DNA from: an uncultured Verrucomicrobiae bacterium
GTDB lineage: Bacteria > Verrucomicrobiota > Verrucomicrobiia > Limisphaerales > J093
Direction: 5' to 3'
NCBI GenBank assembly: GCA_937976685.1
Contig: CALJWR010000240.1
Span: 1-46,143, forward strand
Length of the DNA stretch: 46,143 nt
The notes under the pieces are model-generated. The model was not told where the DNA came from. It searched no databases and saw only the letters and a list, made by a program, of their open reading frames with translations. Of this stretch, positions 34,706-43,744 are shown piece after piece (position 1 is the stretch's first letter; every line of letters starts with the position of its first letter). The position numbers were made by a program, and so were the translations under genes.

Positions 34706-35194
34706 TCACCGTAAAGCCAGACCACCGGACAGGCTCCGGTTCCGGTAATGCAGGATGTCGAATTCCGGTGTCTGCCGCAGCGTGCCTACGAGTTCGAAGT
34801 CCTCTTCAAAAGACGGAAAGAAGGCATCCCCCTCGACCTCCCGTTTCACGAGGGTGAGGTAAAGATCCGCACATCGTGGCAGGGCCTGCGCGTACACCTG
34901 CGCTCCGCCGCAGATGAACACCGGTTCGGGCAGAGCGAGCGACTCCAGGGCCGCCCAGTCACTCACCGTGCGGATGCGCTCATCCGCAAAACCGCGGCGG
35001 CTCAGCACCACGGTGGTTCTGCCCGGCAGCGGCCTGCCGATGGACTCGTACGTCTTCCGCCCCATCACCAGCGAGCCTCCCATGGTCACTTGTTTGAACC
35101 ACTGGAAATCCTCGGGCAGGTGCCACGGAATCTGATTGCCTCGTCCGATCACGCGGTTCAGCGACATCGCCGCAATGGCTTTGAACTGTCTCAT
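34706..35194 (-). CDS. folA: Dihydrofolate reductase
   Basis: DHFR reduces dihydrofolate to tetrahydrofolate with NADPH, refilling the pool drained by thymidylate synthase. From ATG 35194 the 162-residue product opens FKAIAAMSLNRVIGRGNQIPWHLPEDFQWFK, with the active-site acidic residue in HLPEDF (Glu/Asp), and has MGRKTYESIGRPLPGRTTVVLSR and FICGGAQVYAQAL. The ATG overlaps the stop of the amidase gene, so it is coupled to it. thyA is encoded three genes upstream on the same strand, separated by the amidase and an aminotransferase. Confidence 0.95.
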   Translation of the reverse strand: MRQFKAIAAMSLNRVIGRGNQIPWHLPEDFQWFKQVTMGGSLVMGRKTYESIGRPLPGRTTVVLSRRGFADERIRTVSDWAALESLALPEPVFICGGAQVYAQALPRCADLYLTLVKREVEGDAFFPSFEEDFELVGTLRQTPEFDILHYRNRSLSGGLALR

Positions 35195-36351
35195 GGCGGG
35201 TCCCCTGCCCCACCGCCAAATTGCGGCCGCCCGGCCCGACTGGCCTGGCCTTTCGGTGATTCCACGGCTCGCGCGGGTCGGCTCAATTCGCGCGCCTCGC
35301 GGACCAGCTTGTCCCATTGAAACGCCGGCCCCGGATCCACCTTGTCCATCTGAATGTGCCAGTGGCCGAGCAGGCCCTGATAGCGGCCCAGTTCCTCGTC
35401 CGGCAGCTTGACCGGCACCACCCGACCCGCGCTGTCGCGTGGGTAGTCGCACGTCAGCTTGGGGAAGATGCGACAGAGGGCGGCCGTCAGGTGCGCCAAC
35501 GCGCGGTATTGCTCTGGGGTGAAATCGTACTGCTCGAGCTCGACGCCCTGGATCCGGCCCCGCACTCGCTCGTGGCGGACAGGCCGCCCGACAAAGCCCG
35601 GCGTGCGCACCCCGCCGTCTCCGAAACGCTCAGGGATGGTGAGCCGGACCCTCCCATCCGGCTCTGTGTGGTACCACTCGTCCAGTACCTTGGCGCGCGT
35701 GGCCGGGTAGGCACCGATCTGGGCGATTTCGATCCCCACCGAGCGCGAGTTGGACGTGGTCGCGTGCCATGCGCGCTCCTTGAGATCGAGCGTCTGGTAA
35801 ATCGTGCCGTCCACATCGAGCAGGAAATGGACGCTCAAACCCCGCAGGTCGTGCAGCACCTTGAAACACTGGCGGCTGGTACCACAGGCGTCGAAGTGAA
35901 TGACGAACTGGTCCACCACGTTGGTCAGCAACGCCAACTCCCACCCGCCGCCGCGCACTTGTTCGATCTGCTCGGGGGTGAGCCGATCGCGCCGCAGTCC
36001 GTAGCGGTTCGGCGTTTCCAGGGCCTTCACCTCCCGCGCGGAGGATGCCCAGTCGGCGTTGGTCAGGGCACTGAAGCGCCGCTCGACCCGGTAGGCATCG
36101 TAGCCGCCGGCGTCGAGCCACGTTACGACCGGCGTGCCCGTGTGAAACAACTGGCCGGCCACGATGATTTCGTCGCCGGTCCGCTTGGCCCGGGAGCCCG
36201 GCACCGGAGTCGTCTGGCACGCCGTCAGAAGGATCAGGAGGGCAAGGCCGGTCAGGAGGCAAGGTACACCGCCGCGAACCGGCCAGCGCGAGCGCGGTAG
36301 TGTGCCGGCGCAATGGGAAGCCGGGGCGGGCAATTGAGGGCAGCGGATCAT
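35191..36351 (-). CDS. N-acetylmuramoyl-L-alanine amidase, lipoprotein
   Basis: This 386-residue protein cuts the bond between muramic acid and L-Ala in peptidoglycan. It has a lipoprotein signal ending LILLTACQT. The amidase_2 domain has VIHFDACGTSRQCF with the first zinc His, WHATTSNSRSVGIEIAQIG with the HAT motif, and GHWHIQMDKVDPGPAF at the C-terminal zinc/catalytic end. Before the domain there are about 120 residues (DEIIVAGQLFHTG) often found in large PVC amidases. ATG 36351 overlaps the preceding aminotransferase stop, so translation is coupled. A longer frame to 36921 is mostly antisense to that gene and was not used. Confidence 0.88.
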   Translation of the reverse strand: MIRCPQLPAPASHCAGTLPRSRWPVRGGVPCLLTGLALLILLTACQTTPVPGSRAKRTGDEIIVAGQLFHTGTPVVTWLDAGGYDAYRVERRFSALTNADWASSAREVKALETPNRYGLRRDRLTPEQIEQVRGGGWELALLTNVVDQFVIHFDACGTSRQCFKVLHDLRGLSVHFLLDVDGTIYQTLDLKERAWHATTSNSRSVGIEIAQIGAYPATRAKVLDEWYHTEPDGRVRLTIPERFGDGGVRTPGFVGRPVRHERVRGRIQGVELEQYDFTPEQYRALAHLTAALCRIFPKLTCDYPRDSAGRVVPVKLPDEELGRYQGLLGHWHIQMDKVDPGPAFQWDKLVREARELSRPARAVESPKGQASRAGRPQFGGGAGDPP

Positions 36352-37556
36352 GCCAACTCTTTCTTCAGTGCGTGGGCGAGACGTTCGTACTGGGGCAGCG
36401 AGTTGTAAAGCTGCGCGGAGATTCGCAGCAGCCGTTTGGGCGGTGCCGGCCACGGGATCACCGGGACTTCGATGCCATGCCGCGCCAGCAAACGGTCTTG
36501 GAGCGGATCGAGATACAGCGGCGACGTTGGCGGCGTCTCGCGCAGCGCATCCGGCAACGGCACGGCCGCCAGCGCGCCGATCATGCTGTCCGGGCATGGC
36601 AACGGAACCCCAAGGCGGCGGCACAACACCCGGCGGGCAGCCAGCGCGAGCTGTCGGTTGCGGCGGCGAATCGCCGGCCAGCCTCCGGGCACCAGTGCCC
36701 CGACCACCTCGATCGCCTTGGGCACCGACAGAAAGGCCGACGGATCGCCCGTACCGGTCCAGTCGAACTCGATCAGGAACCGCGAGCGGTCCGCGCGCGG
36801 CGAATTCGCCCCGTGGCTGATGATGAGCGGCCGGACTTCTGCCTGCCGGTCGCGGCGCACGTGCAGGAATGCCGCGCCTTTCGGCGCGCACAGCCACTTG
36901 TGGCAATTCCCCGTGTACCACGTCGCCCCCAACCGCCGCAGGTTGAGCGGGACCATCCCCGGCGCGTGGGCCCCGTCCACCAGCGTGTCCACCCCACGGT
37001 CGGCGAGTTCGCGTACGAGCTGCTCAATCGGCAGGACCAGACCGGTCTGGCTGGTGACATGATCCAGCAACGCCAGCCGCGTCTTCGCCGACACCCTCCG
37101 CAGTACCGCCTCGGTTACTTGGTCCGCATGGAGCAGAGGAAACGGGACGCGGGCGACCACCACCCGCGCCCGTGCTCGGGCGGCCACGAAGTCCAGGGCG
37201 TTGCGGCAGGCGTTGTATTCGTGGTCCGTCACCAGCAACTCGTCGTTCGCCCGCAGCCGCAACGACCGCAACGCGGTGTTCACGCCGGCGGTCGCGTTGG
37301 GCACGAAGACCACGTCTCGGGCATCTGCGCCCACGAATGCGGCCAGGGCGGAGCGCGCTTCGTCCAACAGCGCTTCGAGATCGCGCACGAAAAACTGCAC
37401 GGGCTGGCGTTCGAGCCGGTCGCGGAGGGTTTGCTGATATTCGAGCACCGGCCGCGGACAACTGCCGAACGAGCCGTGATTGAGGAACGTCACCCGAGGA
37501 TCGAGCGGCCAGAGAGAAACGCCCACGCCCGGTTCCGAACGGTCTGCCCCGGACAA
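36348..37556 (-). CDS. Class V aminotransferase, isopenicillin-N-epimerase-like
   Basis: This is a PLP enzyme of about 402 residues starting at TTG 37556, or 392 if GTG 37526 is used. The hallmark opening is LWPLDPRVTFLNHGSFGSCPRPVLE. VPNATAGVNTALRSL binds the cofactor phosphate, DHVTSQTGLVLPI and LVDGAHAPGMVPL carry the pyridine contacts, and GNCHKWLCAPKGAAFLHV holds the Schiff-base Lys. Relatives include isopenicillin N epimerases and cysteine desulfurase-like enzymes, so the reaction is uncertain. The gene follows thyA after 53 bases and overlaps the amidase. Confidence 0.85.
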   Translation of the reverse strand: MSGADRSEPGVGVSLWPLDPRVTFLNHGSFGSCPRPVLEYQQTLRDRLERQPVQFFVRDLEALLDEARSALAAFVGADARDVVFVPNATAGVNTALRSLRLRANDELLVTDHEYNACRNALDFVAARARARVVVARVPFPLLHADQVTEAVLRRVSAKTRLALLDHVTSQTGLVLPIEQLVRELADRGVDTLVDGAHAPGMVPLNLRRLGATWYTGNCHKWLCAPKGAAFLHVRRDRQAEVRPLIISHGANSPRADRSRFLIEFDWTGTGDPSAFLSVPKAIEVVGALVPGGWPAIRRRNRQLALAARRVLCRRLGVPLPCPDSMIGALAAVPLPDALRETPPTSPLYLDPLQDRLLARHGIEVPVIPWPAPPKRLLRISAQLYNSLPQYERLAHALKKELA

Positions 37557-37609
37557 GCGGGAGGCGGCCGGAAGTTTCCGTAACCTTTTTTGCTTTTGGC
37601 CGGGCTGCG

Positions 37610-38404
37610 TCACACCGCCACGGGCGCCTTGATCGCGGGGTGGGAGACGTAGCCCACCAGTTCGAAGTCCTCGAATTCGTAGTCGTGGATCTCTTTGCAG
37701 GCGGGATTCAGCTTCATCGTCGGCAACGGGAACGGTTCCCGGCTGAGCTGCAACCGCGCCTGCTCGACGTGGTTCGCGTACAGGTGCAGATCGCCAAAGG
37801 TGTGGACGAAATCGCCCGGACGCAGACCGGTCACCTGCGCGATCATCAGCGTCAGCAGCGCATAACTGGCGATGTTGAACGGCACGCCCAGAAAGATGTC
37901 CGCGCTGCGCTGGTAAAGCTGGCAACTCAGTTCGCCCTCGCTGACGTAGAATTGGAACAAGGTGTGGCACGGCGGCAGCGCCATCGCCTCGAGTTCGCCG
38001 GGATTCCACGCGGTGACGATCAGCCGCCGACTGTCCGGGTTGCGGCAGATCTGATTGATGACTTCGTTGAGTTGGTGGATGGATCGTCCGTCGGCGGTCC
38101 GCCAGTCGCACCATTGCGCGCCGTAGATACGGCCCAAATCGCCATTCGCATCGGCCCATTCATCCCAGATGGTGACCCCCCGCTCCTGCAGCCAGCGGAC
38201 GTTGGTCTCGCCACGGATGAACCAGAGCAGCTCGTGAATGATGGACTTCAGGTGCAGGCGCTTGGTGGTAACCAGCGGAAATCCATCGGCCAGACGGTAT
38301 CGAGTCTGGGCGCCGAAAACCGAATAGGTGCCCGTCCCGGTGCGGTCGGCTTTGAACCGGCCGTGTTCGAGCACGTGGCGGAGAAGGTCGAGATACTGGC
38401 GCAT
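37610..38404 (-). CDS. thyA: Thymidylate synthase
   Basis: The enzyme methylates dUMP to dTMP using methylenetetrahydrofolate and releases dihydrofolate. From ATG 38404 the product is 264 residues, the same length as E. coli ThyA. It has [33 protein letters not shown], the catalytic cysteine in [32 protein letters not shown] and the C-terminal IKAPVAV. A GTG at 38446 would add an unusual 14-residue lead, so the ATG is preferred. Its partner folA is in the same gene group. Confidence 0.96.
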   Translation of the reverse strand: MRQYLDLLRHVLEHGRFKADRTGTGTYSVFGAQTRYRLADGFPLVTTKRLHLKSIIHELLWFIRGETNVRWLQERGVTIWDEWADANGDLGRIYGAQWCDWRTADGRSIHQLNEVINQICRNPDSRRLIVTAWNPGELEAMALPPCHTLFQFYVSEGELSCQLYQRSADIFLGVPFNIASYALLTLMIAQVTGLRPGDFVHTFGDLHLYANHVEQARLQLSREPFPLPTMKLNPACKEIHDYEFEDFELVGYVSHPAIKAPVAV

Positions 38405-38473
38405 CAGGTTGGCTCGCGTTGCGGCGTCCGTTTTGGGGGAAACCACCTTTGATGCAAGCGCAGATTCGCGCCG

Positions 38474-38493
38474 GGCCGGCTTTTTGGCCGGCC
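38474..38493 (-). terminator. Hairpin between the sialate esterase and thyA genes
   Basis: A 7-bp stem (GGCCGGC/GCCGGCC) with the loop TTTTTG (plus strand) lies 51 bases downstream of the esterase stop. It could end that transcript before thyA. The A/T run is in the loop and not after the stem, so strength is uncertain. Confidence 0.45.
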
Positions 38494-38544
38494 TTGCGTC
38501 CAGCCAGTCGGGCCAAGGGCGGCTCTGAAGTCCCCGACCGATGT

Positions 38545-40110
38545 TTAGGGCTTCGGTTGCGTCAGCAGCGGCCAGTCATCTGTGCGGAAGGGGGACACCG
38601 GCAACCCGTCGGCGCTGAAGAGATTGACGATTGGGTAGTCGGCCCACCCAAAGCGCACGGCCACCGGCTCCGGGATGTCCGGATGGCTGACGACCACCTC
38701 GTTGCCGATCAGCCTGGCCTCGGCGCGAACGAATTTTTGGTCCGGGCCGGCGATGACGAATCCCACCAGCCGGTCGCCGCGCACCACGAGCTCGCGCCCG
38801 ACGTTGGCGAAGCGGAGGACGGCCTTGCCATTCTTGAAGGTCGCCGAGTCGAACTCGGGACTCAAACCGTGAATCCGCTGGTGGTAAGCGATGACGCGTG
38901 CCGCCAGCGCCAACCGCTCGCCAACCGGACGCTTCTGCGGCGGGTGGATGTCATCCTTGTGGCCGACATCCGTGATCACCGCGTGCCCCACCCCCTTGAG
39001 CTTCTTGGCGACGATTCCTTGCGCCTCGCGCAATTCCGCCCAATCACTGGCCACCGGATCACTGAGGATCTGGGCGACGTTGCGGTTCTTGTTGCGGTCC
39101 CATGGCGCCAACTGCACGCCGAGGAAATAGAAGTCCGGCTGGTTCCAGTCACGACGCCAGTTTTCGATCAGGTCCGCGTACAGCCGGCGGTATTGCCAGG
39201 CCCGGCCGGCGTTGGACTCGCCCTGGTACCAGATCACGCCCTTCACCGCGAACGGCACCAAGGGTGCAATCATGCCGTTGTACAACTCCGAAGGCCGCCA
39301 CGGCTCCCGCGGCCGGCCCTTCTCGAAACGCTTCCCGGCAACCTCGGCGTCCGCCTTTTCCCTCTCCCACTGGGCGAGCGCCTCCTGATAGCGCGCCAGA
39401 GAGCCGGCATACGTGTCCACGATTTGCCGCCGATACTCATCATCGCCCCGTAACACATCCTCACTCATCCAGACCTCCGCCGGCGAACCGCCCCACGAAG
39501 TGTGAATCATCCCCACCGGCACCTTGAGCGCCGTCTGAAGTGCCCGCCCAAAATAGAATCCAACCGCCGAGAAACTCGGCACCGTGGCCGGGGAACACAA
39601 CTGCCACGAAGCCTTCACGTCAGCCACCGGCTCGCGCGCCTTGAGCTTGGGCACCGTGAACAACCGCAGATTCGGGTTTCCCGCGCTCGCAATGTCCGCC
39701 TCGGATGCCGCGGAGGCACTCAGGGGCCATTCCATGTTCGACTGGCCACTGCACAGCCACACCTCACCGACCAGGACATCCTTCACCTCAACGCGATTGC
39801 GGCCGGTCACCGTCAGGACAAACGGCCCACCCGCCGATGCCGATTTCAGCGTCGCATCCCACCGGCCACCGACACCCGGCGCCGCCACGACTCTTTGCCC
39901 GCGGAACTCGACCGTGACGCCTTCGCCTTCGTCCGCCCAACCCCAGACCTTGATCGGAATACCGCGCTGCAAAACCATGTGATCGCTGAACAGGGCCGGA
40001 AGGCGGACGTCCGCAAGGCCGCGAGGCGCGACCGCGGCCAACACCACACCGGCGAATCCCGCCACCAAGGCGGGTTGGAAACCGGGGAAAAAACGAGAAC
40101 GTGCTTGCAT
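38545..40110 (-). CDS. Sialate O-acetylesterase-like SGNH hydrolase
   Basis: This is a 521-residue exported enzyme with a Sec signal peptide (residues 1-33, ending PRGLADV). It begins [25 protein letters not shown], the usual opening of the family, and has the catalytic block [14 protein letters not shown] (nucleophile Ser), [11 protein letters not shown], and [12 protein letters not shown]. Later [24 protein letters not shown] holds the Asp-x-x-His pair of the SGNH triad. The enzyme removes O-acetyl groups from sialic acids or related acetylated glycans, and suits an organism that degrades host or algal polysaccharides. It is followed by a hairpin and thyA. Confidence 0.92.
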   Translation of the reverse strand: MQARSRFFPGFQPALVAGFAGVVLAAVAPRGLADVRLPALFSDHMVLQRGIPIKVWGWADEGEGVTVEFRGQRVVAAPGVGGRWDATLKSASAGGPFVLTVTGRNRVEVKDVLVGEVWLCSGQSNMEWPLSASAASEADIASAGNPNLRLFTVPKLKAREPVADVKASWQLCSPATVPSFSAVGFYFGRALQTALKVPVGMIHTSWGGSPAEVWMSEDVLRGDDEYRRQIVDTYAGSLARYQEALAQWEREKADAEVAGKRFEKGRPREPWRPSELYNGMIAPLVPFAVKGVIWYQGESNAGRAWQYRRLYADLIENWRRDWNQPDFYFLGVQLAPWDRNKNRNVAQILSDPVASDWAELREAQGIVAKKLKGVGHAVITDVGHKDDIHPPQKRPVGERLALAARVIAYHQRIHGLSPEFDSATFKNGKAVLRFANVGRELVVRGDRLVGFVIAGPDQKFVRAEARLIGNEVVVSHPDIPEPVAVRFGWADYPIVNLFSADGLPVSPFRTDDWPLLTQPKP

Positions 40111-40280
40111 GGCCCGACTCCAACGGAAGTACGCGGTGCCGTCAACACCGGGTCTGGCCTTCCCCGGCGGCGGGATCAGGGTCGCCGTCCGCGAGGCGAT
40201 ATTGCTTTGCGGCCCACAGGGTCTGTGCTAGTAGAACGGCCCGTTTGTTCGAAACAGCGGGGAATAATCGCGACACTCTT

Positions 40281-40430
40281 ATGTCACAGCATCGTAGTTT
40301 GCGGGCCGCCAGCACGCTCGGAGCCAAGCGCAACGTCTTGAAGCGTTTCGAGCGCGTCGAGATTTTGAAGAAACGCGGCGAATGGAAGGACGGCGACCGG
40401 GTTACCGGTTTGCGCAAGACCAAGGCGTGA
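40281..40430 (+). CDS. Chlamydia/Verrucomicrobia-type small basic protein
   Basis: This 49-residue, strongly basic protein begins MSQHRSLRAASTLGAKRNVL, continues with KRFERVEILKKRGEWKDGDR and ends VTGLRKTKA. It matches the pattern of the conserved small basic protein known from chlamydiae and verrucomicrobia (TIGR04137-type, recalled from memory and not searched). It may bind RNA or ribosomes. The ATG at 40281 is well placed, and the frame upstream of it is non-homologous. Its 170-base upstream spacer probably holds the promoter, but no clear boxes are visible. It is a good taxonomic marker. Confidence 0.8.
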   Translation: MSQHRSLRAASTLGAKRNVLKRFERVEILKKRGEWKDGDRVTGLRKTKA

Positions 40431-40554
40431 TCGGCCACTTGGCGCCACGCGGCGAACCGTCGCGCACCGGTCCGCCCTCCCGCTCCCGACTCCATTGGCG
40501 ACCGCCTTCCGGTTCGCCCCCCCCCGCACTTGGCTTTCCACCGCGCCCTGAACC

Positions 40555-41286
40555 GTGAGTTCAGACGCCGGCATACGCCTGCAGAAGTTCCTCGCCGAGG
40601 CGGGTGTGGCCTCCCGGCGCGCGGCGGAGAAGTTGATCCGCGCCGGGGACGTGACCGTCAACGGCGAGGTGGTCAAGGAGTTGGGCAGTCGCGTGGACCC
40701 GGTGCATGACGTCGTTCGTGTGAACGGCGCGCCCGTCCGGCCGAAACGCAAGCTGATCGTCGCGCTCAACAAACCGGTCGGCGTGATCTGTACGCGCCGC
40801 GATGAGGCCAATCGGCCGATCGTCCTGGACCTGCTCCCGACCGAATGGCACGGCCTGTACCCTGTGGGCCGGCTTGACCGGGACAGCGAGGGATTGTTGC
40901 TGCTGACCAACGACGGCGAATTGTGCCTCCACCTCACGCACCCGCGTTTCCAGGTTCACAAGCACTACGCGGCCCGGGTGCGGGGCAAGGTGTTGGAGCC
41001 AGAGCTTGCCCGGCTTCAACGCGGCATCCGGCACGATGGCGAGACCCTGCGCGCGGTGGCATCCCGCCTGATCTCGGCCAACGCCTCGCACAGCGTGGTA
41101 GAGCTGGAGTTGACCGAAGGACGGAATCGCGAGGTCCGGCGGATGTTCGAAGCGCTGGGGTACGAGGTCGAATCGCTGCGCCGCACGCAGATCGGACCCA
41201 TCAAGCTGGGCGAACTCAAACCGGGCCGGTGGCGCGTGTTGACGCCCTCGGAAGTCGCGACCCTCCGCCGGCTGACGGCGGATTGA
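40555..41286 (+). CDS. RsuA/RluB-family 16S/23S rRNA pseudouridine synthase
   Basis: The enzyme isomerises uridine to pseudouridine in rRNA. The 243-residue product has an N-terminal S4 RNA-binding domain (IRLQKFLAEAGVASRRAAEKLI, DVTVNGEVVKELG). The catalytic domain follows with LYPVGRLDRDSEGLLLLTNDG (catalytic Asp in GRLDRDSEG) and EGRNREVRRMFEALGY near the end. The start is GTG at 40555 without an SD. Whether it is RluB- or RsuA-like cannot be settled without alignment. A run of nine C residues lies about 30 bases upstream. Confidence 0.92.
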   Translation: MSSDAGIRLQKFLAEAGVASRRAAEKLIRAGDVTVNGEVVKELGSRVDPVHDVVRVNGAPVRPKRKLIVALNKPVGVICTRRDEANRPIVLDLLPTEWHGLYPVGRLDRDSEGLLLLTNDGELCLHLTHPRFQVHKHYAARVRGKVLEPELARLQRGIRHDGETLRAVASRLISANASHSVVELELTEGRNREVRRMFEALGYEVESLRRTQIGPIKLGELKPGRWRVLTPSEVATLRRLTAD

Positions 41287-41308
41287 GCAACCCGAACCGC
41301 GGGTCGCT

Positions 41309-41362
41309 GCTCCCGCGTCCAGCCAGCGCCCGCCGGTCTGACTGCCGGCGTCGAGCGGGAGC
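41309..41362. terminator. Nested double hairpin between convergent genes
   Basis: GCTCCCGC (41309-41316) pairs with GCGGGAGC (41355-41362). Inside it, CGCCGG (41331-41336) pairs with CCGGCG (41345-41350). This symmetric structure fills the 109-base gap between the pseudouridine synthase and the ASPIC/UnbV gene and is a good candidate for a bidirectional terminator. Confidence 0.5.
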
Positions 41363-41395
41363 CACGCACCCGCATCGCCTGGTCCCGGAACGCAT

Positions 41396-43717
41396 TCACC
41401 GCGCCGGAAACGAATGGTAGCGACCAGGAATCCGTTCCCCCAGTTCGACGGCGGCGCCCCCGACCGGCTCGATGCACAGCCTCACCGGCCCAGCGTTGGT
41501 TCCCAACCCGAAATGCACAACGCCAGACCGCTGGGACCGATGCGAGTCTCCTGCCAAAACCGCGCGGGGCGTTGAACGACCGCCCGCCGCCAGTTGGACT
41601 CGCCCCCCAAGGACGGGCGGAACGCCGATCGCCGTCCGAAGTCGTAATCCAATCCACTGGCCCGCGTCGGGTAGCCGGTTCTGCCAGACCTGCAGGGTCT
41701 GCTGCTTGCGAGGCCAGGCCTCAAAGGTGGTGAAGATCAGGTCCACCCGGCCGTCGCCATCGAAGTCGTCGGCCACCAGATTCCGCGAATCGGTTTCCAC
41801 CGCGACGCCCAACAGGTGGGCCACCTCCACGAAGCTCTGGCCGGCCAGGTTGAGGTAAAGCCGGTTCTTTTCGTAGCCGCCATAGGACATGCCGTGGCCC
41901 CGGGTGCGGCCCAGTTTGGAAGTGAAGTAGGCCAGCACGACGGGGTTCTCCTTCGAGTCGCCCACGTACATGTCATGCCGCCAGAACTCGGCGTCGTAGT
42001 CGCGGGTTTGATGCCGGGTTTCGTGGCCATTGGTGATGTACACGTCCAGGAAACCGTCGTTGTCGAAATCCGCCGCGGCGCAGCCCCACGACCAGCCGGA
42101 ATGCGCGATGGAGGATTGGGCCGGAGCGTCGCTGAATCGGCCGCTGCCCAGCCCGCGCCAAAGCCGGTTGCCCCGCACCATGGCCCCCCGCATCGCGGCG
42201 TAATCGGGGCGTTCGGGACGCGACAGCCCCAATGCGTCCAACCGCAGCGCGGTCGGGCAGTGCATCCCGGTCACCAGCAAATCGAGGCGGCCATCCGAAT
42301 CGAAATCGGCCAGGGCGTGGGACATGCCGAATACCTTCGGATCCGCCAGCCAGCGCGAGGTCACTTCTTCAAATCGGCCACGCCCGTTGTTGGCGTAAAG
42401 GTCCACGCCGGCGAAATCGTTCACGACGACCAGGTCGGCGTCGCCGTCCTCATCGAGGTCCGTCAATGATGCGCTGTAAGTGCGCCGCCAGCGCTTCGCT
42501 GCCAGCCCGGCCGCCTCGGTGGCATCCGTGAACCGGCCGCGGCCGTCATTCAAAAGCAGGTATGCGGGATGCCCGTCGTTGGCGTCATAGTAGGGCGTCG
42601 GCATTTGACCCCCGTCATAAGGGTTCTTGTATTGCCCGAGCCACACGTCGAGGTCGCCGTCGCCATCCACGTCCGCTGCCGTAATGACCTGGCCGTAACG
42701 CAGCCGCGCCGGGGCCGGCCACACGAATTCCGGCGCGCTCGAAAAGCCGCCGGTGCCATCACCGCGAAACAGGAACAAACCCTCAAAGCGGGCGCCCAGA
42801 AAATCATCCCGTCCATCGCCATCGAAATCGGCGATGGCGCCCGTGAAAATGAGGCCTGGTCCATCCGCGCAGAAGCGCGAGCGCACGAACTGCCCCCCGC
42901 GCCAGTGGAAGACGGCGTTGGCCGACGCGAGAATGATCTCGTTGGTGCCATCGCCATCGAGGTCGTGGACGATCAGCGGATCAATGAAATGGGATTTCGG
43001 CGGCGGCGCGACGACTTCATACAAAACCCGGCTGAACGCCGGCGGCCCATCGCGGGTCATGAGTTGCAGCCGGCGGGCGTCCACTCGGCGGACGCGCGGC
43101 AAGCCGTCCTCGTCCTGCTCCTCGCTCCACTCCACGTGAAGGTCGCCGGTCAGGCTGGCGCGCTGGATCAGCCGTTCGTTCACGAGATGGGCGGAGAACC
43201 AAAACCGGCTGCGACCGGGCCGGCCTTCGGCCGCGGGCTCGAAGCGGTTGTGGCGGAACTCACATTGCGCCATCTCCCAGCCTTCGCCGGCGAGTGCGGC
43301 GAGCCGTTCGCGCCAGTCCGATGCCGGAGGCGCCGGGAACTCCGGGGCCATCGGATCGAACATCTGAATGCCGTGCGGGAGTCGTTTCGGCGAGAGGAAG
43401 TCCGGCAACCACACCTCGCCCACCGCGAAAGCCACAGCCACCCCGAGGGGATCGGAACTCGCGTTTAGCGAGTCCCAGAGGCGCTCGAACACAGCCCCCG
43501 CCCGCTCAGCCATCATTTCGGGCGCCCAATAAGTCTCGGCCGCCTGCCGCTCGCGCGCCTCGAGCGCCGTCAGTTCGGTGGCCAGTTGGCGCAGTTGCTC
43601 GGGTGTCGGAACCGCCCCTCGGCCGTCGTCCGACGGGTGTTGCCGCCAGCGGGCAACCGCGATCAACCCGGCCAGCAGCACAAGCAGCAGAATCAGCCGA
43701 CAAGGGAAAGCGCGCAT
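41396..43717 (-). CDS. Exported FG-GAP/VCBS repeat protein with ASPIC/UnbV C-terminus
   Basis: This 773-residue protein starts with a signal or anchor helix (RLILLLVLLAGLIAVARW). Residues 35-230 are a helical/mixed domain not seen in the 25533 paralogue. FG-GAP repeats follow with calcium-type loops (VHDLDGDGTNEIILA, IADFDGDGRDDFLGA, AADVDGDGDLDVWLG, LTDLDEDGDADLVVV, LADFDSDGRLDLLVT, AADFDNDGFLDVYIT). The end bears the UnbV-like block WIGLRLRTAIGV and SQRSGVVHFGLG. It lies 27 bases downstream of the haloperoxidase-like gene and is probably co-transcribed with it. Function in this family is unknown; a binding partner or scaffold for the enzyme is a plausible guess. Confidence 0.87.
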   Translation of the reverse strand: MRAFPCRLILLLVLLAGLIAVARWRQHPSDDGRGAVPTPEQLRQLATELTALEARERQAAETYWAPEMMAERAGAVFERLWDSLNASSDPLGVAVAFAVGEVWLPDFLSPKRLPHGIQMFDPMAPEFPAPPASDWRERLAALAGEGWEMAQCEFRHNRFEPAAEGRPGRSRFWFSAHLVNERLIQRASLTGDLHVEWSEEQDEDGLPRVRRVDARRLQLMTRDGPPAFSRVLYEVVAPPPKSHFIDPLIVHDLDGDGTNEIILASANAVFHWRGGQFVRSRFCADGPGLIFTGAIADFDGDGRDDFLGARFEGLFLFRGDGTGGFSSAPEFVWPAPARLRYGQVITAADVDGDGDLDVWLGQYKNPYDGGQMPTPYYDANDGHPAYLLLNDGRGRFTDATEAAGLAAKRWRRTYSASLTDLDEDGDADLVVVNDFAGVDLYANNGRGRFEEVTSRWLADPKVFGMSHALADFDSDGRLDLLVTGMHCPTALRLDALGLSRPERPDYAAMRGAMVRGNRLWRGLGSGRFSDAPAQSSIAHSGWSWGCAAADFDNDGFLDVYITNGHETRHQTRDYDAEFWRHDMYVGDSKENPVVLAYFTSKLGRTRGHGMSYGGYEKNRLYLNLAGQSFVEVAHLLGVAVETDSRNLVADDFDGDGRVDLIFTTFEAWPRKQQTLQVWQNRLPDAGQWIGLRLRTAIGVPPVLGGRVQLAAGGRSTPRAVLAGDSHRSQRSGVVHFGLGTNAGPVRLCIEPVGGAAVELGERIPGRYHSFPAR

Positions 43718-43744
43718 GATCGGCCCTGCGGAGGCGGCCGGCGG

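Noticed and set aside
40517-40525. Run of nine C as a phase-variable tract
   Set aside because: It is intergenic, not in a reading frame or between visible promoter boxes, and a single run in GC-rich DNA is unremarkable.
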